A stretch of 64,000 nt of DNA from Bifidobacterium felsineum. Its GTDB lineage: Bacteria; Actinomycetota; Actinomycetes; Actinomycetales; Bifidobacteriaceae. Each line of letters begins with the position of its first letter. The first letter of the stretch is position 1. The position numbers were made by a program, and so were the translations under genes. The stretch lies in the NCBI RefSeq assembly GCF_002802915.1, contig NZ_PEBJ01000002.1, forward strand, positions 411,174-475,173. Direction: 5' to 3'. The notes under the pieces are model-generated. The model saw nothing but the letters and a program-made list of their open reading frames with translations, had not been told where the DNA came from and searched no databases. Below are positions 34,779 to 45,467 of this stretch, one piece after another.

Positions 34779-36278
34779 TCAGCCCACCGATCCTTCCATC
34801 TGAAGTTCCACAAGTCTGTTGAGTTCGAGCGCGTATTCCATCGGCAGCTCACGGCTGATCGGTTCGACGAAGCCGCGCACGATCATGCCTTGGGCCTCTT
34901 CTTCGGTAAGACCGCGGCTCATCAGATAGAAGAGCTGGTCTTCGGAAATCTTGGAGACGGTGGCTTCGTGTGCCATGGACACATCGTCTTCGCGAACGTC
35001 AACGTGCGGATATGTATCGGAACGGGAGAAGTCATCCACCAGTAGAGCATCGCACACGGTGGAGTTGGAGGAGCCTTCCGCGCCCTTGACGATTTTGACC
35101 AAACCGCGGTATGCGGAGCGGCCGCCACCACGTGAAATGGACTTCGCGACAATCGTGGAAGAGGTGTGTGGGGCCAGATGAATCATCTTGGCACCGGTAT
35201 CCTGATACTGCCCCTTGCCGGCGAAGCCGAGGGACATCGTGGATGCCTTGGCATATGGTTCGGCGAGAATGCAGGCTGGATACTTCATCGTGGCCTTGGA
35301 ACCGATGTTGCCGTCCACCCATTCCATCGTGCCGCCCTCGCGCACGTAGGCACGCTGGGTCACGAGGTTGTAGACATTGTTCGACCAGTTCTGCACGGTG
35401 GTGTAGCGCACACGAGCATGCTTCTCGACAATGATCTCCACGATGGCGGCGTGCAGGGAATCCTCAGACCAAATTGGAGCGGTGCAGCCTTCCACGTAAT
35501 GCACGTAGGAGCCTTCGTCGGCGATGATCAGCGTGCGTTCGAACTGGCCCATTGCCGGGGTGTTGATACGGAAGTAAGCCTGCAGCGGGATATCGACGTG
35601 CACGCCCTTCGGCACGTAGACGAAGGAACCGCCAGACCATGCGGCAGTGTTCAATGCACCGAACTTGTTGTCTTCCGGAGGTACGACCGTGCCGAAATAC
35701 TTCTTGACCAGCTCAGGGTATTCGCGCACTGCGGTGTCGGTGTCCACGAAGATGACGCCCTTCTTCTTCAGGTCTTCCTGAATGGAATTGTAAATCACTT
35801 CGGACTCGTACTGGGCGGCGACGCCGGAGACCAAACGCTTCTTTTCGGCTTCCGGAATACCCAGACGATCATAGGTATTGCGAATATCGTCCGGCAGCTC
35901 ATCCCAGCTCTTAGCCTGCTTGTCGATCGGCTTGACGTAGTACTTGAAGTCGTCGGCGTTGAATCCGGAAAGATCGACGCCCCACTTGGGCATAGGCTTT
36001 TCAAGGAATGCCTTGAAACCGCGCAATCGCATGTCAAGCATCCACTGCGGTTCGCCCTTGTCCGCGCTGATCGCACGTACGACGTTTTCGTCAATACCTC
36101 GCTTGGCTGCTTCACCAGCGGCGTCGGAATCATGCCAGCCGTAGCTGTAGTCACCGAACTGGCTGATGATTTCATCGTCCTTTTTGATTTTATCCTCGTT
36201 GACGCGGGTACGATCTGCCACGTACTGGCTCATCTCCACGTCAGCGGCGGCGTTTGGTGCTGTGTTTTCGCTCACCAT
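34779..36278 (-). CDS. sufB: Fe-S cluster assembly protein SufB
   Basis: SufB is the core scaffold that receives sulfur and iron. At 499 residues it shows the family signatures [43 protein letters not shown] and [21 protein letters not shown]. The start is ATG 36278 with AAGGAAGG four bases ahead; a GTG seven codons upstream has no such site. First gene of the suf operon; a possible iron-box palindrome lies 26 bp upstream. Confidence 0.96.
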   Translation of the reverse strand: MVSENTAPNAAADVEMSQYVADRTRVNEDKIKKDDEIISQFGDYSYGWHDSDAAGEAAKRGIDENVVRAISADKGEPQWMLDMRLRGFKAFLEKPMPKWGVDLSGFNADDFKYYVKPIDKQAKSWDELPDDIRNTYDRLGIPEAEKKRLVSGVAAQYESEVIYNSIQEDLKKKGVIFVDTDTAVREYPELVKKYFGTVVPPEDNKFGALNTAAWSGGSFVYVPKGVHVDIPLQAYFRINTPAMGQFERTLIIADEGSYVHYVEGCTAPIWSEDSLHAAIVEIIVEKHARVRYTTVQNWSNNVYNLVTQRAYVREGGTMEWVDGNIGSKATMKYPACILAEPYAKASTMSLGFAGKGQYQDTGAKMIHLAPHTSSTIVAKSISRGGGRSAYRGLVKIVKGAEGSSNSTVCDALLVDDFSRSDTYPHVDVREDDVSMAHEATVSKISEDQLFYLMSRGLTEEEAQGMIVRGFVEPISRELPMEYALELNRLVELQMEGSVG

Positions 36279-36303
36279 CCTGCCTTCCTTATCACTCACT
36301 AGT

Positions 36304-36319
36304 CCTAGGTAAACCTAAC
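36304..36319. promoter_or_regulatory. Possible iron-box-like operator before sufB
   Basis: CCTAGGTAAACCTAAC contains the arms TAGGT/ACCTA around AA and reads TTAGGTTTACCTAGG on the coding strand, resembling DtxR/IdeR-type boxes. Iron control of suf would make sense, but the promoter itself was not found. Confidence 0.35.
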
Positions 36320-36392
36320 AGAACCTGTGGCGAAACACTACTAGCCACACTGAATATTGGCTATGCGCTTACGTGATGTATGGCACAAAGCA

Positions 36393-36420
36393 ATGGGGCC
36401 CATCCGAAGATGGGCCCCAT
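36393..36420 (-). terminator. Hairpin after the L,D-transpeptidase gene
   Basis: ATGGGGCCCATC and GATGGGCCCCAT form a perfect 12-bp stem with a stable CGAA tetraloop, 18 bp past the stop codon. Confidence 0.82.
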
Positions 36421-36438
36421 ACTCAATGATTCATTCCT

Positions 36439-38061
36439 TTATGCCTGCACATGCACGGACGTACCATCAAGGCACCAGCCGTAGAACCATTCAGCGACAT
36501 CCCAGCCGATGCCGACGCAGCCATGGGAAGTATTGGCATTCATAGCGCCGATTGCAGCATCAGACATCGGGGAAACGATACGATGAATCGCGCACCCGGA
36601 CTTGGAGAAGTAGTTCACAAAGCCGACATCCTTGACATCCCACTTCGAGGACGAGCCATCAGAGAGCGTCAGATTGCCGCTCATATCCTGCGACTGGTAC
36701 TTGAGCCAGATCTTAAAGTCACCGGTGGGAGTGCACAAATCACCAGTGCATTGACCGGTTCCGCGAACATTGCCTTCACCCGCAGACATATTCATCGTCT
36801 TGATGAGCTGGTCGTTCTCATAGGCGTATACCTTGCCATCAGACAAATCAACCACCACATGCCGCTTAGTGGTTTTGGTCTGCATCGGATCAACGGTACC
36901 TTCAACCGTTACAGAGCCATTGCCCTTAGCAAGGGCTTCAATGGCATCCTGACCCACATGAGTATCGGCCCCCTCGGCAACGGTCACGCCGTCATGTCCT
37001 TCTTTGATGACCTTTAATTCGTCACCATCATTATTCACAACGACTTCTCGGTCTTCACGACCGGTATGCAGATTCTTCTTGATGGTGTTCTCGTAATACT
37101 GCTGAAGTTTTTCGGAATCAAACACCACATAACCATTGCGGGTTTCCTGCGAAGACAACTTACCGTTGGTATTAGCGTCAACACGCATGGAGGAGGCTAG
37201 CGCCGATGCATCAATCGCAGCAATAGCATGGTCCTTGACCTTGATTTCCACCGGTGTCTTCACCAAGTTATCAAGGGTGGTCTTCGCCTCATTGGCGATG
37301 GTATCGGTAACCACTGGTTCCGTGCTTTTCAGGGAAACGGTGACGGCCTTTGCAGGCTCATTGCCTAAGGACTTCACCGACGCAAGTGCAGACTGCGCCA
37401 CTGGCTTGGCATCAAGACCCTCACCTTGCTGGCCTGCAATAACGTCGAAACCGTTACCATCAGCATTAAGCTGTACCTTGGCGTCCACGGGCTTGACTTC
37501 GTTCACACCCAGTTTGGCATTGAGGGTCGCATTATCCGCCGCGGCAGTGTTGGCAGGAGCAGCCGTGACATTCTTTTTCACCCAGAATGCGTACTGCTGC
37601 CACCATGCATCGCCCCGCTTGGCGTTGAGCACATCGGAGGCAATGGCATCGGAATCGACGCTCAGTCCAAGGTCTTTAAGAGAAACTTTGGCGGTTCGGC
37701 CCTCGTATTTGACCGATACAGTGGCATTGCTCACCGCATCGTCAATCTGCTCGGCGATATGGCTCTGGCTCTGGCCCATCACCGGGTTGCCCCACAGGGT
37801 CACACCCGGCAACGCGTGTGATTGGAAGAACCAGAATCCTCCGCCAAGGCCCGCGGCAAAAACAGCCACCACGCCAAGCACAATCCATGGCCAAATCACA
37901 TGACGCTTACCATGCCTGACTTGTAATGTATGATCGTCAATCTCCTGGATTGGTTGAGCGACATCGAACGGGGGGAACACAGCAGTCGTTTCCCCATCGC
38001 TTACCGACCTCGCAGCACCGGGCTGAGGCGCACCCATCATCTGACCGTAGTTATCCGTCAT
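36439..38061 (-). CDS. L,D-transpeptidase (YkuD) with PG-binding repeats, membrane anchored
   Basis: The 540-residue protein has a cytosolic N-terminus of about 55 residues, one membrane helix (IVLGVVAVFAAGLGGGFWFF), two extracellular peptidoglycan-binding type 4 regions (about 90-330) and a C-terminal YkuD domain. The catalytic Cys515 lies in NTSHGCVGIGW; the usual motif is HGCxRM-like, so the Arg two after Cys is replaced by Gly here. It would crosslink peptidoglycan by 3-3 bonds or attach proteins at the wall. The gene lies upstream of sufB but has its own terminator. Confidence 0.9.
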   Translation of the reverse strand: MTDNYGQMMGAPQPGAARSVSDGETTAVFPPFDVAQPIQEIDDHTLQVRHGKRHVIWPWIVLGVVAVFAAGLGGGFWFFQSHALPGVTLWGNPVMGQSQSHIAEQIDDAVSNATVSVKYEGRTAKVSLKDLGLSVDSDAIASDVLNAKRGDAWWQQYAFWVKKNVTAAPANTAAADNATLNAKLGVNEVKPVDAKVQLNADGNGFDVIAGQQGEGLDAKPVAQSALASVKSLGNEPAKAVTVSLKSTEPVVTDTIANEAKTTLDNLVKTPVEIKVKDHAIAAIDASALASSMRVDANTNGKLSSQETRNGYVVFDSEKLQQYYENTIKKNLHTGREDREVVVNNDGDELKVIKEGHDGVTVAEGADTHVGQDAIEALAKGNGSVTVEGTVDPMQTKTTKRHVVVDLSDGKVYAYENDQLIKTMNMSAGEGNVRGTGQCTGDLCTPTGDFKIWLKYQSQDMSGNLTLSDGSSSKWDVKDVGFVNYFSKSGCAIHRIVSPMSDAAIGAMNANTSHGCVGIGWDVAEWFYGWCLDGTSVHVQA

Positions 38062-38124
38062 CTTGAACTCTTACATGTTTTGTTGCCGTTCGTACAATGC
38101 CTGTACGTTTGCGTCTCATTATGC

Positions 38125-38163
38125 ACTAAGGCCATGAATTCCTCATGAATCCATGGCCTTAGT
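38125..38163 (-). terminator. Terminator of pyrG
   Basis: ACTAAGGCCATG and CATGGCCTTAGT form a 12-bp stem between the pyrG stop and the start of the L,D-transpeptidase gene. Confidence 0.82.
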
Positions 38164-38202
38164 AAGCACTCAGCGTACGTGATTTACATCACGCCTATTG
38201 GT

Positions 38203-39864
38203 TCAACGTGCCTGCTGGTGGTCCAGGGCGGCCTTTACCAGGCCGGCGAACAGCGGGTGCGGCTTGGTCGGGCGGGACTTGAACTCCGGGTGGGCCTGGG
38301 TGGCCACGTAGAACGGATGCACGTCCTGCGGAAGCTCAACGAACTCTGTGAGCTCGCCGTCCGGGCTCTGGCCGGAGATACGCAGACCGCCTTCGCGCAG
38401 GCGATCCTTGTAGGCCACGTTGACCTCGTAACGGTGGCGGTGACGCTCGGTGACGTGCGTGGTGCCGTAGAGTTCGGCGACCAGAGAGCCTTCCTCCAGC
38501 TCTGCCGGGTAGGAGCCGAGGCGCATGGTGTGGCCCATGTCGCCCTTGCCGGCCACGATGTCCTTCTGCTCTTCCATCGTGGCGATCACCGGATTGGCGC
38601 AATCCGGTTCGAACTCGGTGGAGTTGGCGTCTTCGATGCCGAGCACGTGGCGGGCGTATTCGATGACCATGGACTGCAGGCCGAGGCACAGACCAAGGGC
38701 GGGCAGACGGTTCTCGCGGGCGAACTTCAGCGCGCCGATCTTGCCTTCGATGCCGCGGATGCCGAAACCGCCAGGAATCACAATGCCGTCGATGTTGTCA
38801 AGGGCGGCTGCAGCGCCTTCAGTGGTTTCGCAACGATCGGCGGCAACCCACTTGACGTTGACCTTGGCCCAATTGGCGAAACCGCCGGCCTTGATGGCCT
38901 CGGTGACGGACAGGTAGGCGTCCGGCAGGTCGATGTACTTGCCGACGATGGCGATGTTGACCTCGTGCTTGGGGTGGTGCACGCGCTCGAGCAGGTCGGC
39001 CCATTCATCCCAATCGACGTCATGGAACGGCAGACCGAGCTCACGCACCACGTAGGCGTCAAGGCCTTCTTCGAACAGGATCTTCGGCACATCGTAGATG
39101 CTCGGGGCATCCACGCAGTTGACCACGCCTTCCGGATCCACATCGCACATCAGGGAGATCTTGTCCTTGATGCCCTGGTTCAGCGGACGATCGGAACGCA
39201 GCACCAGCGCATCCGGGGAGATGCCGAGCTGACGCAGCATCATCACGGAATGCTGGGTCGGCTTGGTCTTGAGCTCATGTGCGGCGGAGATGTAAGGCAC
39301 CAGGGAGACATGCACGAACATGCAGTTCTCCGGGCCGAGATCGCGACGCACTTCACGTGCGGCCTCAAGGAATGGCTGGGATTCGATATCGCCCACGGTG
39401 CCGCCGATTTCGGTGATGATCACATCGACATCATCGGATGCCTGGGCGCGCATACGGGACTTGATCTCATTGGTGATGTGCGGAATGACCTGCACGCACT
39501 GGCCGAGGTATTCGCCGGCTCGCTCCTTGCGCAGCACCTCCTGGTAAATCTGGCCGGTCGTAACATTGGCCTTCTGGGAAAGGAAAACATCAAGGAAGCG
39601 CTCGTAGTGGCCGATATCCAAATCGGTCTCAGCACCATCCTCGGTCACGTAGACTTCGCCATGCTGGAATGGGTTCATAGTACCCGGATCCACGTTGATG
39701 TACGGATCCAGCTTCTGCTGGAGCACATGAATGCCACGGCTGCGCAACAAACGTCCAAGGGACGAAGCGGTCAGACCTTTACCGAGGGAGGAAACAACAC
39801 CACCGGTGACGAAAATATGCTTGGTGACGTGTTCTTGAGAATTGCCATGTGTTCTTCTAACCAT
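38203..39864 (-). CDS. pyrG: CTP synthase
   Basis: PyrG aminates UTP to CTP with glutamine. The 553 residues cover the synthetase domain ([26 protein letters not shown], Mg/ATP site [24 protein letters not shown]) and the class I glutaminase domain ([23 protein letters not shown] with the catalytic Cys, and [19 protein letters not shown]). The ribosome binding site is weak. It lies 76 bp after aroQ on the same strand and may be read from the aro operon. Confidence 0.97.
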   Translation of the reverse strand: MVRRTHGNSQEHVTKHIFVTGGVVSSLGKGLTASSLGRLLRSRGIHVLQQKLDPYINVDPGTMNPFQHGEVYVTEDGAETDLDIGHYERFLDVFLSQKANVTTGQIYQEVLRKERAGEYLGQCVQVIPHITNEIKSRMRAQASDDVDVIITEIGGTVGDIESQPFLEAAREVRRDLGPENCMFVHVSLVPYISAAHELKTKPTQHSVMMLRQLGISPDALVLRSDRPLNQGIKDKISLMCDVDPEGVVNCVDAPSIYDVPKILFEEGLDAYVVRELGLPFHDVDWDEWADLLERVHHPKHEVNIAIVGKYIDLPDAYLSVTEAIKAGGFANWAKVNVKWVAADRCETTEGAAAALDNIDGIVIPGGFGIRGIEGKIGALKFARENRLPALGLCLGLQSMVIEYARHVLGIEDANSTEFEPDCANPVIATMEEQKDIVAGKGDMGHTMRLGSYPAELEEGSLVAELYGTTHVTERHRHRYEVNVAYKDRLREGGLRISGQSPDGELTEFVELPQDVHPFYVATQAHPEFKSRPTKPHPLFAGLVKAALDHQQAR

Positions 39865-39940
39865 GGAATTTCACTCTATCATCCGCGCATGACGCGACGT
39901 CAAACGTGTGTTCCCTCCCTCAGTTGTGTCTGCACGACAA

Positions 39941-40387
39941 TCAGTCGGCAATCAGATGGGCGATGGCCTCAATAGCGAGTTTGTACCCATAGAAACCCAT
40001 GCCGGTAATGGTTCCGGTGGCAACTGGGCTGATCACTGAGCGCTTGCGGAATTCATCGCGCGCGGATGGATTGGAAATGTGCACTTCCATCAGTGGCAGT
40101 CCGGCATCACCCACCATGTGTGCGGCATCGGCAAGCGCATAGCTGTAATGAGTGAAAGCGGCCGGGTTCATGACCACCGGGGTTTTCTCGTCGGCGGCCT
40201 GATGCATCCAATGGACCATCTCGGCTTCATCATCGGTTTGACGGACCTCGACTTCGAGACCGAGTTCCTTGCCCCACTCAGTGCACAGGCGGCGAAGCTC
40301 TTGAAGATCCTGGCGACCGTATACATCAGGCTGGCGCACGCCAAGACGACCGAGATTCGGACCATTGACAACGATGATTTTGGTCAT
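39941..40387 (-). CDS. aroQ: 3-dehydroquinate dehydratase, type II
   Basis: This enzyme removes water from 3-dehydroquinate in the shikimate pathway. The 148-residue protein has the type II signature KIIVVNGPNLGRLGVRQPDVYG, the active loop with Tyr, NPAAFTHYSYALADA, and the His in EVHISNPSARDEFRKRS. It overlaps the family in length. AAGGAG lies five bases ahead and the gene starts nine bases after aroKB. Confidence 0.96.
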   Translation of the reverse strand: MTKIIVVNGPNLGRLGVRQPDVYGRQDLQELRRLCTEWGKELGLEVEVRQTDDEAEMVHWMHQAADEKTPVVMNPAAFTHYSYALADAAHMVGDAGLPLMEVHISNPSARDEFRKRSVISPVATGTITGMGFYGYKLAIEAIAHLIAD

Positions 40388-40396
40388 GTTTGCTCC

Positions 40397-42019
40397 TTAG
40401 TGCTGGATACGGCGGAAGGCTTCTTCCACATCGTCGACGGATGGATTGTCGAGGTGAACGACGTGGCCGATGGAGTCAAGCACCACGAACCGCAGTTCAT
40501 TGCCCCGTGCCTTCTTGTCGCGATGCATCAGTGCGAGCACATCTTCGAACGATCCACCATTCCATGATGTCGGCAGCCCCAGCGAGGAAAGCAGCGAACG
40601 ATGATAATCCACCAGATCGCGGTCAATCAGACCCATGATATTGGCTAACTCGGCTGCATACACCATGCCTACCGCAACTGCATTGCCATGACGCCAACGG
40701 AAGTGCTCCAGCTTCTCGATGGCATGGCCCAGTGTATGACCGTAGTTCAGGAATTCGCGAAGTCCCTTTTCCTTCAGGTCGGAGGAGACGTGGTAAGCCT
40801 TGACTCTCACCGTACGCTCGATAAGCTCGGCCACCACATCTTCAAGAGGAGATCCCAGGAATGCCTGACCATTGAAGTTCCTCAGCTCGCCTGCATGTTC
40901 TTCGAGAATATGCAGAATCTCAGAATCCCGGATGAAGCCGGACTTGGCCACTTCTCCGAGGCCTTCGATGAAAATGTCGTTGGGCAACGAAGCCAACGTG
41001 GTCATATCGGCCAATACACCGGCCGGCGTATAGAACGATCCGACCAGGTTCTTGCCCTGTGGCGTATTGATGCCGGTTTTGCCTCCGGTCGAAGCATCAA
41101 CCATAGCCAACAACGAGGTCGGGCAGTTGACGTAACGGATGCCACGCATCCACGTCGCCGCAACGAAGCCAGCCAAATCGGTGGCCGCGCCACCGCCGAG
41201 GCCCACTACCGCGTCAGAACGGGTGAACCCTTCGGTCCCGAGGCGTTCCCATATGCCGTTGGCGACGGTGATGGTCTTGCCAGGTTCGGCATCCGGAATC
41301 ACGATGTCAGAAACCTCATAACCGCCTTGACGCAACAGAGCGCGTGCGCGATCGGAATGACGTTGCACCGGCTGGGTATGAATCAGCGCGATCTTCTTCG
41401 GCTGGGGGCCAAGCACATCCACCAGACGATTCATCGCGCCCTCACCGATGGCCACGTCGTAGGGTTCGATGGCCGTACCATCCACATGGACGATTCGTTG
41501 AGAAACCATATCTATCACTTTCTTAGCGGCGCCTTGTGGGGTCAGGCCGCGAGTATGAACGTGGACATTGGACACCTCGTGGAACACGGGGTCACGCTGT
41601 TTATAGAGTTTTTTCCATCGGGCGTTGGCATCTCCATTGAGCATAGGTCTGCCACCGCCTCGGTTTGCGCGCTCCATGGCCTCTTGCGGGTCGGCGTCCA
41701 GATACACCACTTTGCCGCCATGGCCAATGTATGTGGCTAATTCGCGCTGGGTGGAAGGAGTCATCGGCGCTCCTCCGCCAAGGGAGAAAATGCCTTCAAA
41801 GTCCTCGAGGAAGTCGGCGATGACATCGGCTTCGACTTCGCGGAACGCCGGTTCACCGTACTGTTCGAAGTACGCGGGAATCTTCATACCGACTTCGTGT
41901 TCGATCTCCGCGTCCGCGTCGGCAAAAGGAAGGTGCAGCATATGTGCGACTTCCTTGCCAACGCGTGTTTTGCCGGCACCCATCATGCCAAGAATTACTG
42001 CGTAAGGGCGTGCTGCCAT
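40397..42019 (-). CDS. aroKB: Bifunctional shikimate kinase / 3-dehydroquinate synthase
   Basis: Two enzymes of the shikimate pathway are fused in 540 residues. Residues 1-170 are shikimate kinase (Walker [39 protein letters not shown]). Residues 180-540 are 3-dehydroquinate synthase ([66 protein letters not shown] with the metal His). Fused aroKB is known in bifidobacteria. It lies between aroC and aroQ. Confidence 0.96.
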   Translation of the reverse strand: MAARPYAVILGMMGAGKTRVGKEVAHMLHLPFADADAEIEHEVGMKIPAYFEQYGEPAFREVEADVIADFLEDFEGIFSLGGGAPMTPSTQRELATYIGHGGKVVYLDADPQEAMERANRGGGRPMLNGDANARWKKLYKQRDPVFHEVSNVHVHTRGLTPQGAAKKVIDMVSQRIVHVDGTAIEPYDVAIGEGAMNRLVDVLGPQPKKIALIHTQPVQRHSDRARALLRQGGYEVSDIVIPDAEPGKTITVANGIWERLGTEGFTRSDAVVGLGGGAATDLAGFVAATWMRGIRYVNCPTSLLAMVDASTGGKTGINTPQGKNLVGSFYTPAGVLADMTTLASLPNDIFIEGLGEVAKSGFIRDSEILHILEEHAGELRNFNGQAFLGSPLEDVVAELIERTVRVKAYHVSSDLKEKGLREFLNYGHTLGHAIEKLEHFRWRHGNAVAVGMVYAAELANIMGLIDRDLVDYHRSLLSSLGLPTSWNGGSFEDVLALMHRDKKARGNELRFVVLDSIGHVVHLDNPSVDDVEEAFRRIQH

Positions 42020-42037
42020 ATCATCAAATCCCGGTTA

Positions 42038-43225
42038 TCAGCGCATGTGCTCAGGCCAAGAAGCAAGATACGCTTCAAGGTTGCGATGCGTTTCCTCAAC
42101 ACTGTCTCCGCCGAACTTGTCTAATGCATATTGGGCAAGGGTAAGACGCACCATAGCTTCAGCCACCACGGCTGCAGCTGGCACTGCAGTGCTGTCGGAA
42201 CGCTGGTTGATGGCCTTCGCTGCTTCCCCGGTCAACACATCCACAGTGCGCAGAGCCTTCGGAATGGAAGGAATTGGCTTCATGGCACCACGCACGCGAA
42301 TCACCTGTCCGTTGGACATGCCGCCTTCGATGCCGCCGGCACGGTTTGAGAGTCGATCAATGCGACCATCCGCATTTACCACGATTTCATCATGGGCCTG
42401 AGAACCGGGGCGAGCAGCCTCAAGGAAACCATCACCGATTTCCACTCCCTTGAACGCCTGAATGCCCATAATGGCACTTGCCAGAGCCGCGTCAAGACGA
42501 CGATCGGATTCCACATAGGTGCCGATACCTGCAGGCACACCGTATGCGAGCACCTCCACTACACCGCCAAGGGTATCCGCGGCCTTCTTGGCTTCGTCGA
42601 TACGCTCGATGATGCGCTGTTCGCCTTCTTTGTCGAGAGTGCGCACCGGAGAGGCATCCAAAGCATCCACATCATCAGGAGTAGGCAATGGCAGATCGGG
42701 GTTCGTGCTGACTCCTCCGAGTGCCACTACATGAGACACCGTGCGAATGCCAAATGCCTGCTCAAGGAATTGACGGGCGACTTCGCCAAGTGCCACACGG
42801 GAAGCGGTTTCACGGGCACTCGAGCGTTCCAGCACCGGACGGGCATCATCGAAACCGTATTTACGCATGCCGGTCAGATCGGCATGGCCAGGGCGCGGAC
42901 GGCTCAGCGGCGCGTTGCGGCCTTCACGCGGCAGGTCATGGTCAAGGGCGTCTGCACTCATCACTTCGGTCCACTTGGGCCATTCAGTGTTGGCGATTTC
43001 AATGGCAATCGGCGAGCCGAGCGTCAAGCCGTGGCGCACGCCGGTGAGCAGACGGACCTGATCCTGTTCGAACTTCATGCGGGCTCCGCGGCCGTAGCCA
43101 AGACGGCGACGGGCAAGAGCACCGACGATATCATTCGTGCTGATACGGATGCCGGCCGGCAGTCCTTCAATCATCGCCACCAAGGCCTCTCCGTGAGACT
43201 CCCCCGCCGTCTGCCAGCGCAACAT
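42038..43225 (-). CDS. aroC: Chorismate synthase
   Basis: AroC makes chorismate from EPSP with reduced FMN. The 395 residues carry the three signatures: [47 protein letters not shown] and, late, [34 protein letters not shown] precedes the ATG. It opens the aroC-aroKB-aroQ run and is divergent from the prepilin peptidase gene by 51 bp. Confidence 0.97.
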   Translation of the reverse strand: MLRWQTAGESHGEALVAMIEGLPAGIRISTNDIVGALARRRLGYGRGARMKFEQDQVRLLTGVRHGLTLGSPIAIEIANTEWPKWTEVMSADALDHDLPREGRNAPLSRPRPGHADLTGMRKYGFDDARPVLERSSARETASRVALGEVARQFLEQAFGIRTVSHVVALGGVSTNPDLPLPTPDDVDALDASPVRTLDKEGEQRIIERIDEAKKAADTLGGVVEVLAYGVPAGIGTYVESDRRLDAALASAIMGIQAFKGVEIGDGFLEAARPGSQAHDEIVVNADGRIDRLSNRAGGIEGGMSNGQVIRVRGAMKPIPSIPKALRTVDVLTGEAAKAINQRSDSTAVPAAAVVAEAMVRLTLAQYALDKFGGDSVEETHRNLEAYLASWPEHMR

Positions 43226-43276
43226 AGCAAATCCCTCTCATATCAATGGTCAATAACTAGGGGATAATGGTAAGCC

Positions 43277-43747
43277 ATGGCGTACCTGTTCACTCTTCCC
43301 GGTCTGCTATGTGAGCTTGCGCTGTCCATTGAGGACATGCGCACAAGACGGGTCCCCTGGCCTTGGGTGGCATCAGGTGCCTTGCTGCAGCTGATTGCTG
43401 TATTCATTTACGGCGTGATGACCAACGACCTGTTTGCCTTTCTGCAGGCACTCCTATTCACGGTACTGTGTTGTCTGATTCAATGTGCGCTGGCGCTGAT
43501 TGTTCCACGTTCTTTGGGATTCGGAGATGTGACTGCTTTGGTTCCCATCGGTCTTGCGGTAGGAATGTTTGGCCTCTCCCCTGTCGTGATCTGGTGGCTG
43601 GCCATGGGCGTATGCGGCCTTATTTGGATTGGTTGCTGGACCAAGTTCACCGCGAGCAATGCATCGGCACATACCGGCAAAGTACCGTATGTGCCGGTGA
43701 TATTCATGTCGGCGATTATCGCCCTTGCATTGAATGCAATCGTCTGA
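43277..43747 (+). CDS. tadV: Prepilin peptidase A24 (TadV-like)
   Basis: This membrane protein of 156 residues has about five membrane segments and the two catalytic Asp of type IV prepilin peptidases: Asp20 in LSIEDMRTRRVP and Asp84 in LGFGDVTALVP. It lacks the N-terminal methylase domain and Cys motifs of PilD, which is typical of TadV/CpaA. It would trim the Flp pilin before pilus assembly. No other tad gene is in the window; in B. breve the tadV gene is also apart from the tad cluster. The ribosome binding site is weak. Confidence 0.85.
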   Translation: MAYLFTLPGLLCELALSIEDMRTRRVPWPWVASGALLQLIAVFIYGVMTNDLFAFLQALLFTVLCCLIQCALALIVPRSLGFGDVTALVPIGLAVGMFGLSPVVIWWLAMGVCGLIWIGCWTKFTASNASAHTGKVPYVPVIFMSAIIALALNAIV

Positions 43748-43770
43748 ATCACCGGACTTGTGCATATATA

Positions 43771-43804
43771 CGTTAAGTGCCTCCCATCAGGGAGGCACTT
43801 AACG
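43771..43804. terminator. Bidirectional terminator between tadV and mltG
   Basis: CGTTAAGTGCCTCCC and GGGAGGCACTTAACG form a perfect 15-bp stem with an ATCA loop between the convergent stops at 43747 and 43808. Confidence 0.9.
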
Positions 43805-43807
43805 AAA

Positions 43808-44995
43808 TCACTGCTGGTTTTCGGCTTGCCATTGACGCAGCTCGGCTACGTTCTTGTCATGCTCTTCAGCGGTGGTTGCGAACTTGGTTTCACCCGTATC
43901 AAGATTCACAGTGCAGAAGTACAGCCAATCACCGCTTTCCGGATTCATGGCTGCCTGGATGGCATTATCTCCCGGATTGCTGATCGGTGTCGGCGGCAGC
44001 CCTGCGATCTTATAGGTGTTGTATGGGTTCGATTCGTCCTGGAGCATCGCAGTGGTCACATCGGCCGGCTGCACGTTATTGCCATAGGCGACCGTCGAAT
44101 CCATGCCCAACGACATGCCTTGCGCAAGACGGTTTTCGATGACCCTGGTCACTTTGCCGTAATAATCGGCTTTATTGACTTCGGCTTCCGCGATGGATGC
44201 GATGATCATCACGCGTTCGCGGTCGGCGCCGGAAGGCACACCAAGGTCATCCAGTTTAGCGACGCGCTTATCGACCATGTCCTTGAGAATGTCCGAAGCA
44301 CTGTTCATGCCTTTGACATTGTAGGTGCCGGGTTCCAGCCAGCCTTCGAAACTGCCGTTCGCTTCGGCAGGCAAAATGCCATCACCCTTGTTGTTGATAA
44401 TGGCTTCGAAATCGGACTGCGCGATGCCCGACAAGGTTGCAGCATCAGTGATGACGGCACTGACTCGCTCGCCTGGGCGTACTTCAAGGAACCCCGCCGC
44501 CTTCGAACTGTCGGTGAGAATGGTGAGTACATCGGAAGCCGCCATATGCTTTTTGAGCGTAAAGGTTCCCGGGTAGAGTTTGGAATCGTTCGCACTTACC
44601 AAGCTCGTAAAAGCATCCGTGGATTTGATGACCTCGGCTTTCAGCAGACTTTTGGCGATTTCCATGGCGCCTTGGCCTTCGCTGACGGTAAACGTCACTT
44701 CTCCATACCCGGGCCCAGGGTAATCCTCCACCGCCGCATTCGCCTGACTTTGACTATCGCGAATGTCATGCAATTTGGAAACCGCGAGGTAACCGCCGCC
44801 TACGATCACCGCGATAGTCACAATCACTGCGATAATAACGCCGAAGCGCTTCTGCTTGCGCTGTTTACGGCGTTTACGCATCTCGCGGCGAGATTTCGGA
44901 GGCTTCGGAGGGGTTCCTCCGCCTTCCAATGATCCGGTTCCTTGTTCGACCCAGTGCGTGTTCTCATCGAAGAAATCATGAATGTTATCTGACAT
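43808..44995 (-). CDS. mltG: Endolytic transglycosylase MltG (YceG-like)
   Basis: MltG cuts nascent peptidoglycan strands at the cell membrane. The 395-residue protein has a basic cytosolic N-terminus with Pro/Lys/Arg (PPKPPKSRREMRKRRKQRKQKR), one membrane helix (VIIAVIVTIAVIVGGGYLAV) and the YceG domain with the catalytic Glu region IIASIAEAEVNK, ending with GLPPTPISNPGDNAIQAAMNP. The start ATG 44995 has GAGG nine bases ahead; an in-frame ATG at 45010 overlaps the ruvX stop. Last gene of the alaS-ruvX-mltG run. Confidence 0.93.
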   Translation of the reverse strand: MSDNIHDFFDENTHWVEQGTGSLEGGGTPPKPPKSRREMRKRRKQRKQKRFGVIIAVIVTIAVIVGGGYLAVSKLHDIRDSQSQANAAVEDYPGPGYGEVTFTVSEGQGAMEIAKSLLKAEVIKSTDAFTSLVSANDSKLYPGTFTLKKHMAASDVLTILTDSSKAAGFLEVRPGERVSAVITDAATLSGIAQSDFEAIINNKGDGILPAEANGSFEGWLEPGTYNVKGMNSASDILKDMVDKRVAKLDDLGVPSGADRERVMIIASIAEAEVNKADYYGKVTRVIENRLAQGMSLGMDSTVAYGNNVQPADVTTAMLQDESNPYNTYKIAGLPPTPISNPGDNAIQAAMNPESGDWLYFCTVNLDTGETKFATTAEEHDKNVAELRQWQAENQQ

Positions 44996-45006
44996 GAACC
45001 CGTACC

Positions 45007-45462
45007 TCATTGTTTCCCGGCACGGTCGAGTGCCGTCTGCAAAATCACCACTGCCGACTGCTGATCGACCAAGGGCCTATGCTTGTTCGAGGATTTGTTG
45101 GCCTCGAACAGCTGCCGATGCGCACTGACTGTGGTCAATCGCTCATCTATCAATGATACCTGAGGAATCTTATCGTTCCCTAATGTTTGCTCCGCTTCAG
45201 CTTGCAGTCGCTTCTCCAGATTCGCGGCCCAACGTCGTGCCTTTTTCGCACTTTTGCCTTCGGTTCCATCCATTTGCAACGGAAGGCCAACAACCACATG
45301 AGTTACATGCTCGTCTTCAATGACGTCGAGCACATCGTCGATGGCAAAGAAATAATCACCGGCAACATAGATATCGCCTGCCGGGTGGGCGAAGGTAAGC
45401 TCGGGATCGGACAATGCGAGTCCGACCCGAGCATTACCTAAATCAACGCCTAACCACACCAC
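45007..45462 (-). CDS. ruvX: RuvX/YqgF, pre-16S rRNA nuclease
   Basis: The 151-residue RNase H-like protein starts MVWLGVDLGNARVGLALSD with the catalytic Asp7, and has VVVGLPLQMDGTEGKSAKKARRWA and SLIDERLTTVSA. In E. coli YqgF processes the 5' end of 16S rRNA; it was first proposed as a Holliday junction resolvase. It follows alaS by five bases and overlaps the start region of mltG. Confidence 0.94.
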   Translation of the reverse strand: MVWLGVDLGNARVGLALSDPELTFAHPAGDIYVAGDYFFAIDDVLDVIEDEHVTHVVVGLPLQMDGTEGKSAKKARRWAANLEKRLQAEAEQTLGNDKIPQVSLIDERLTTVSAHRQLFEANKSSNKHRPLVDQQSAVVILQTALDRAGKQ

Positions 45463-45467
45463 AGGCG

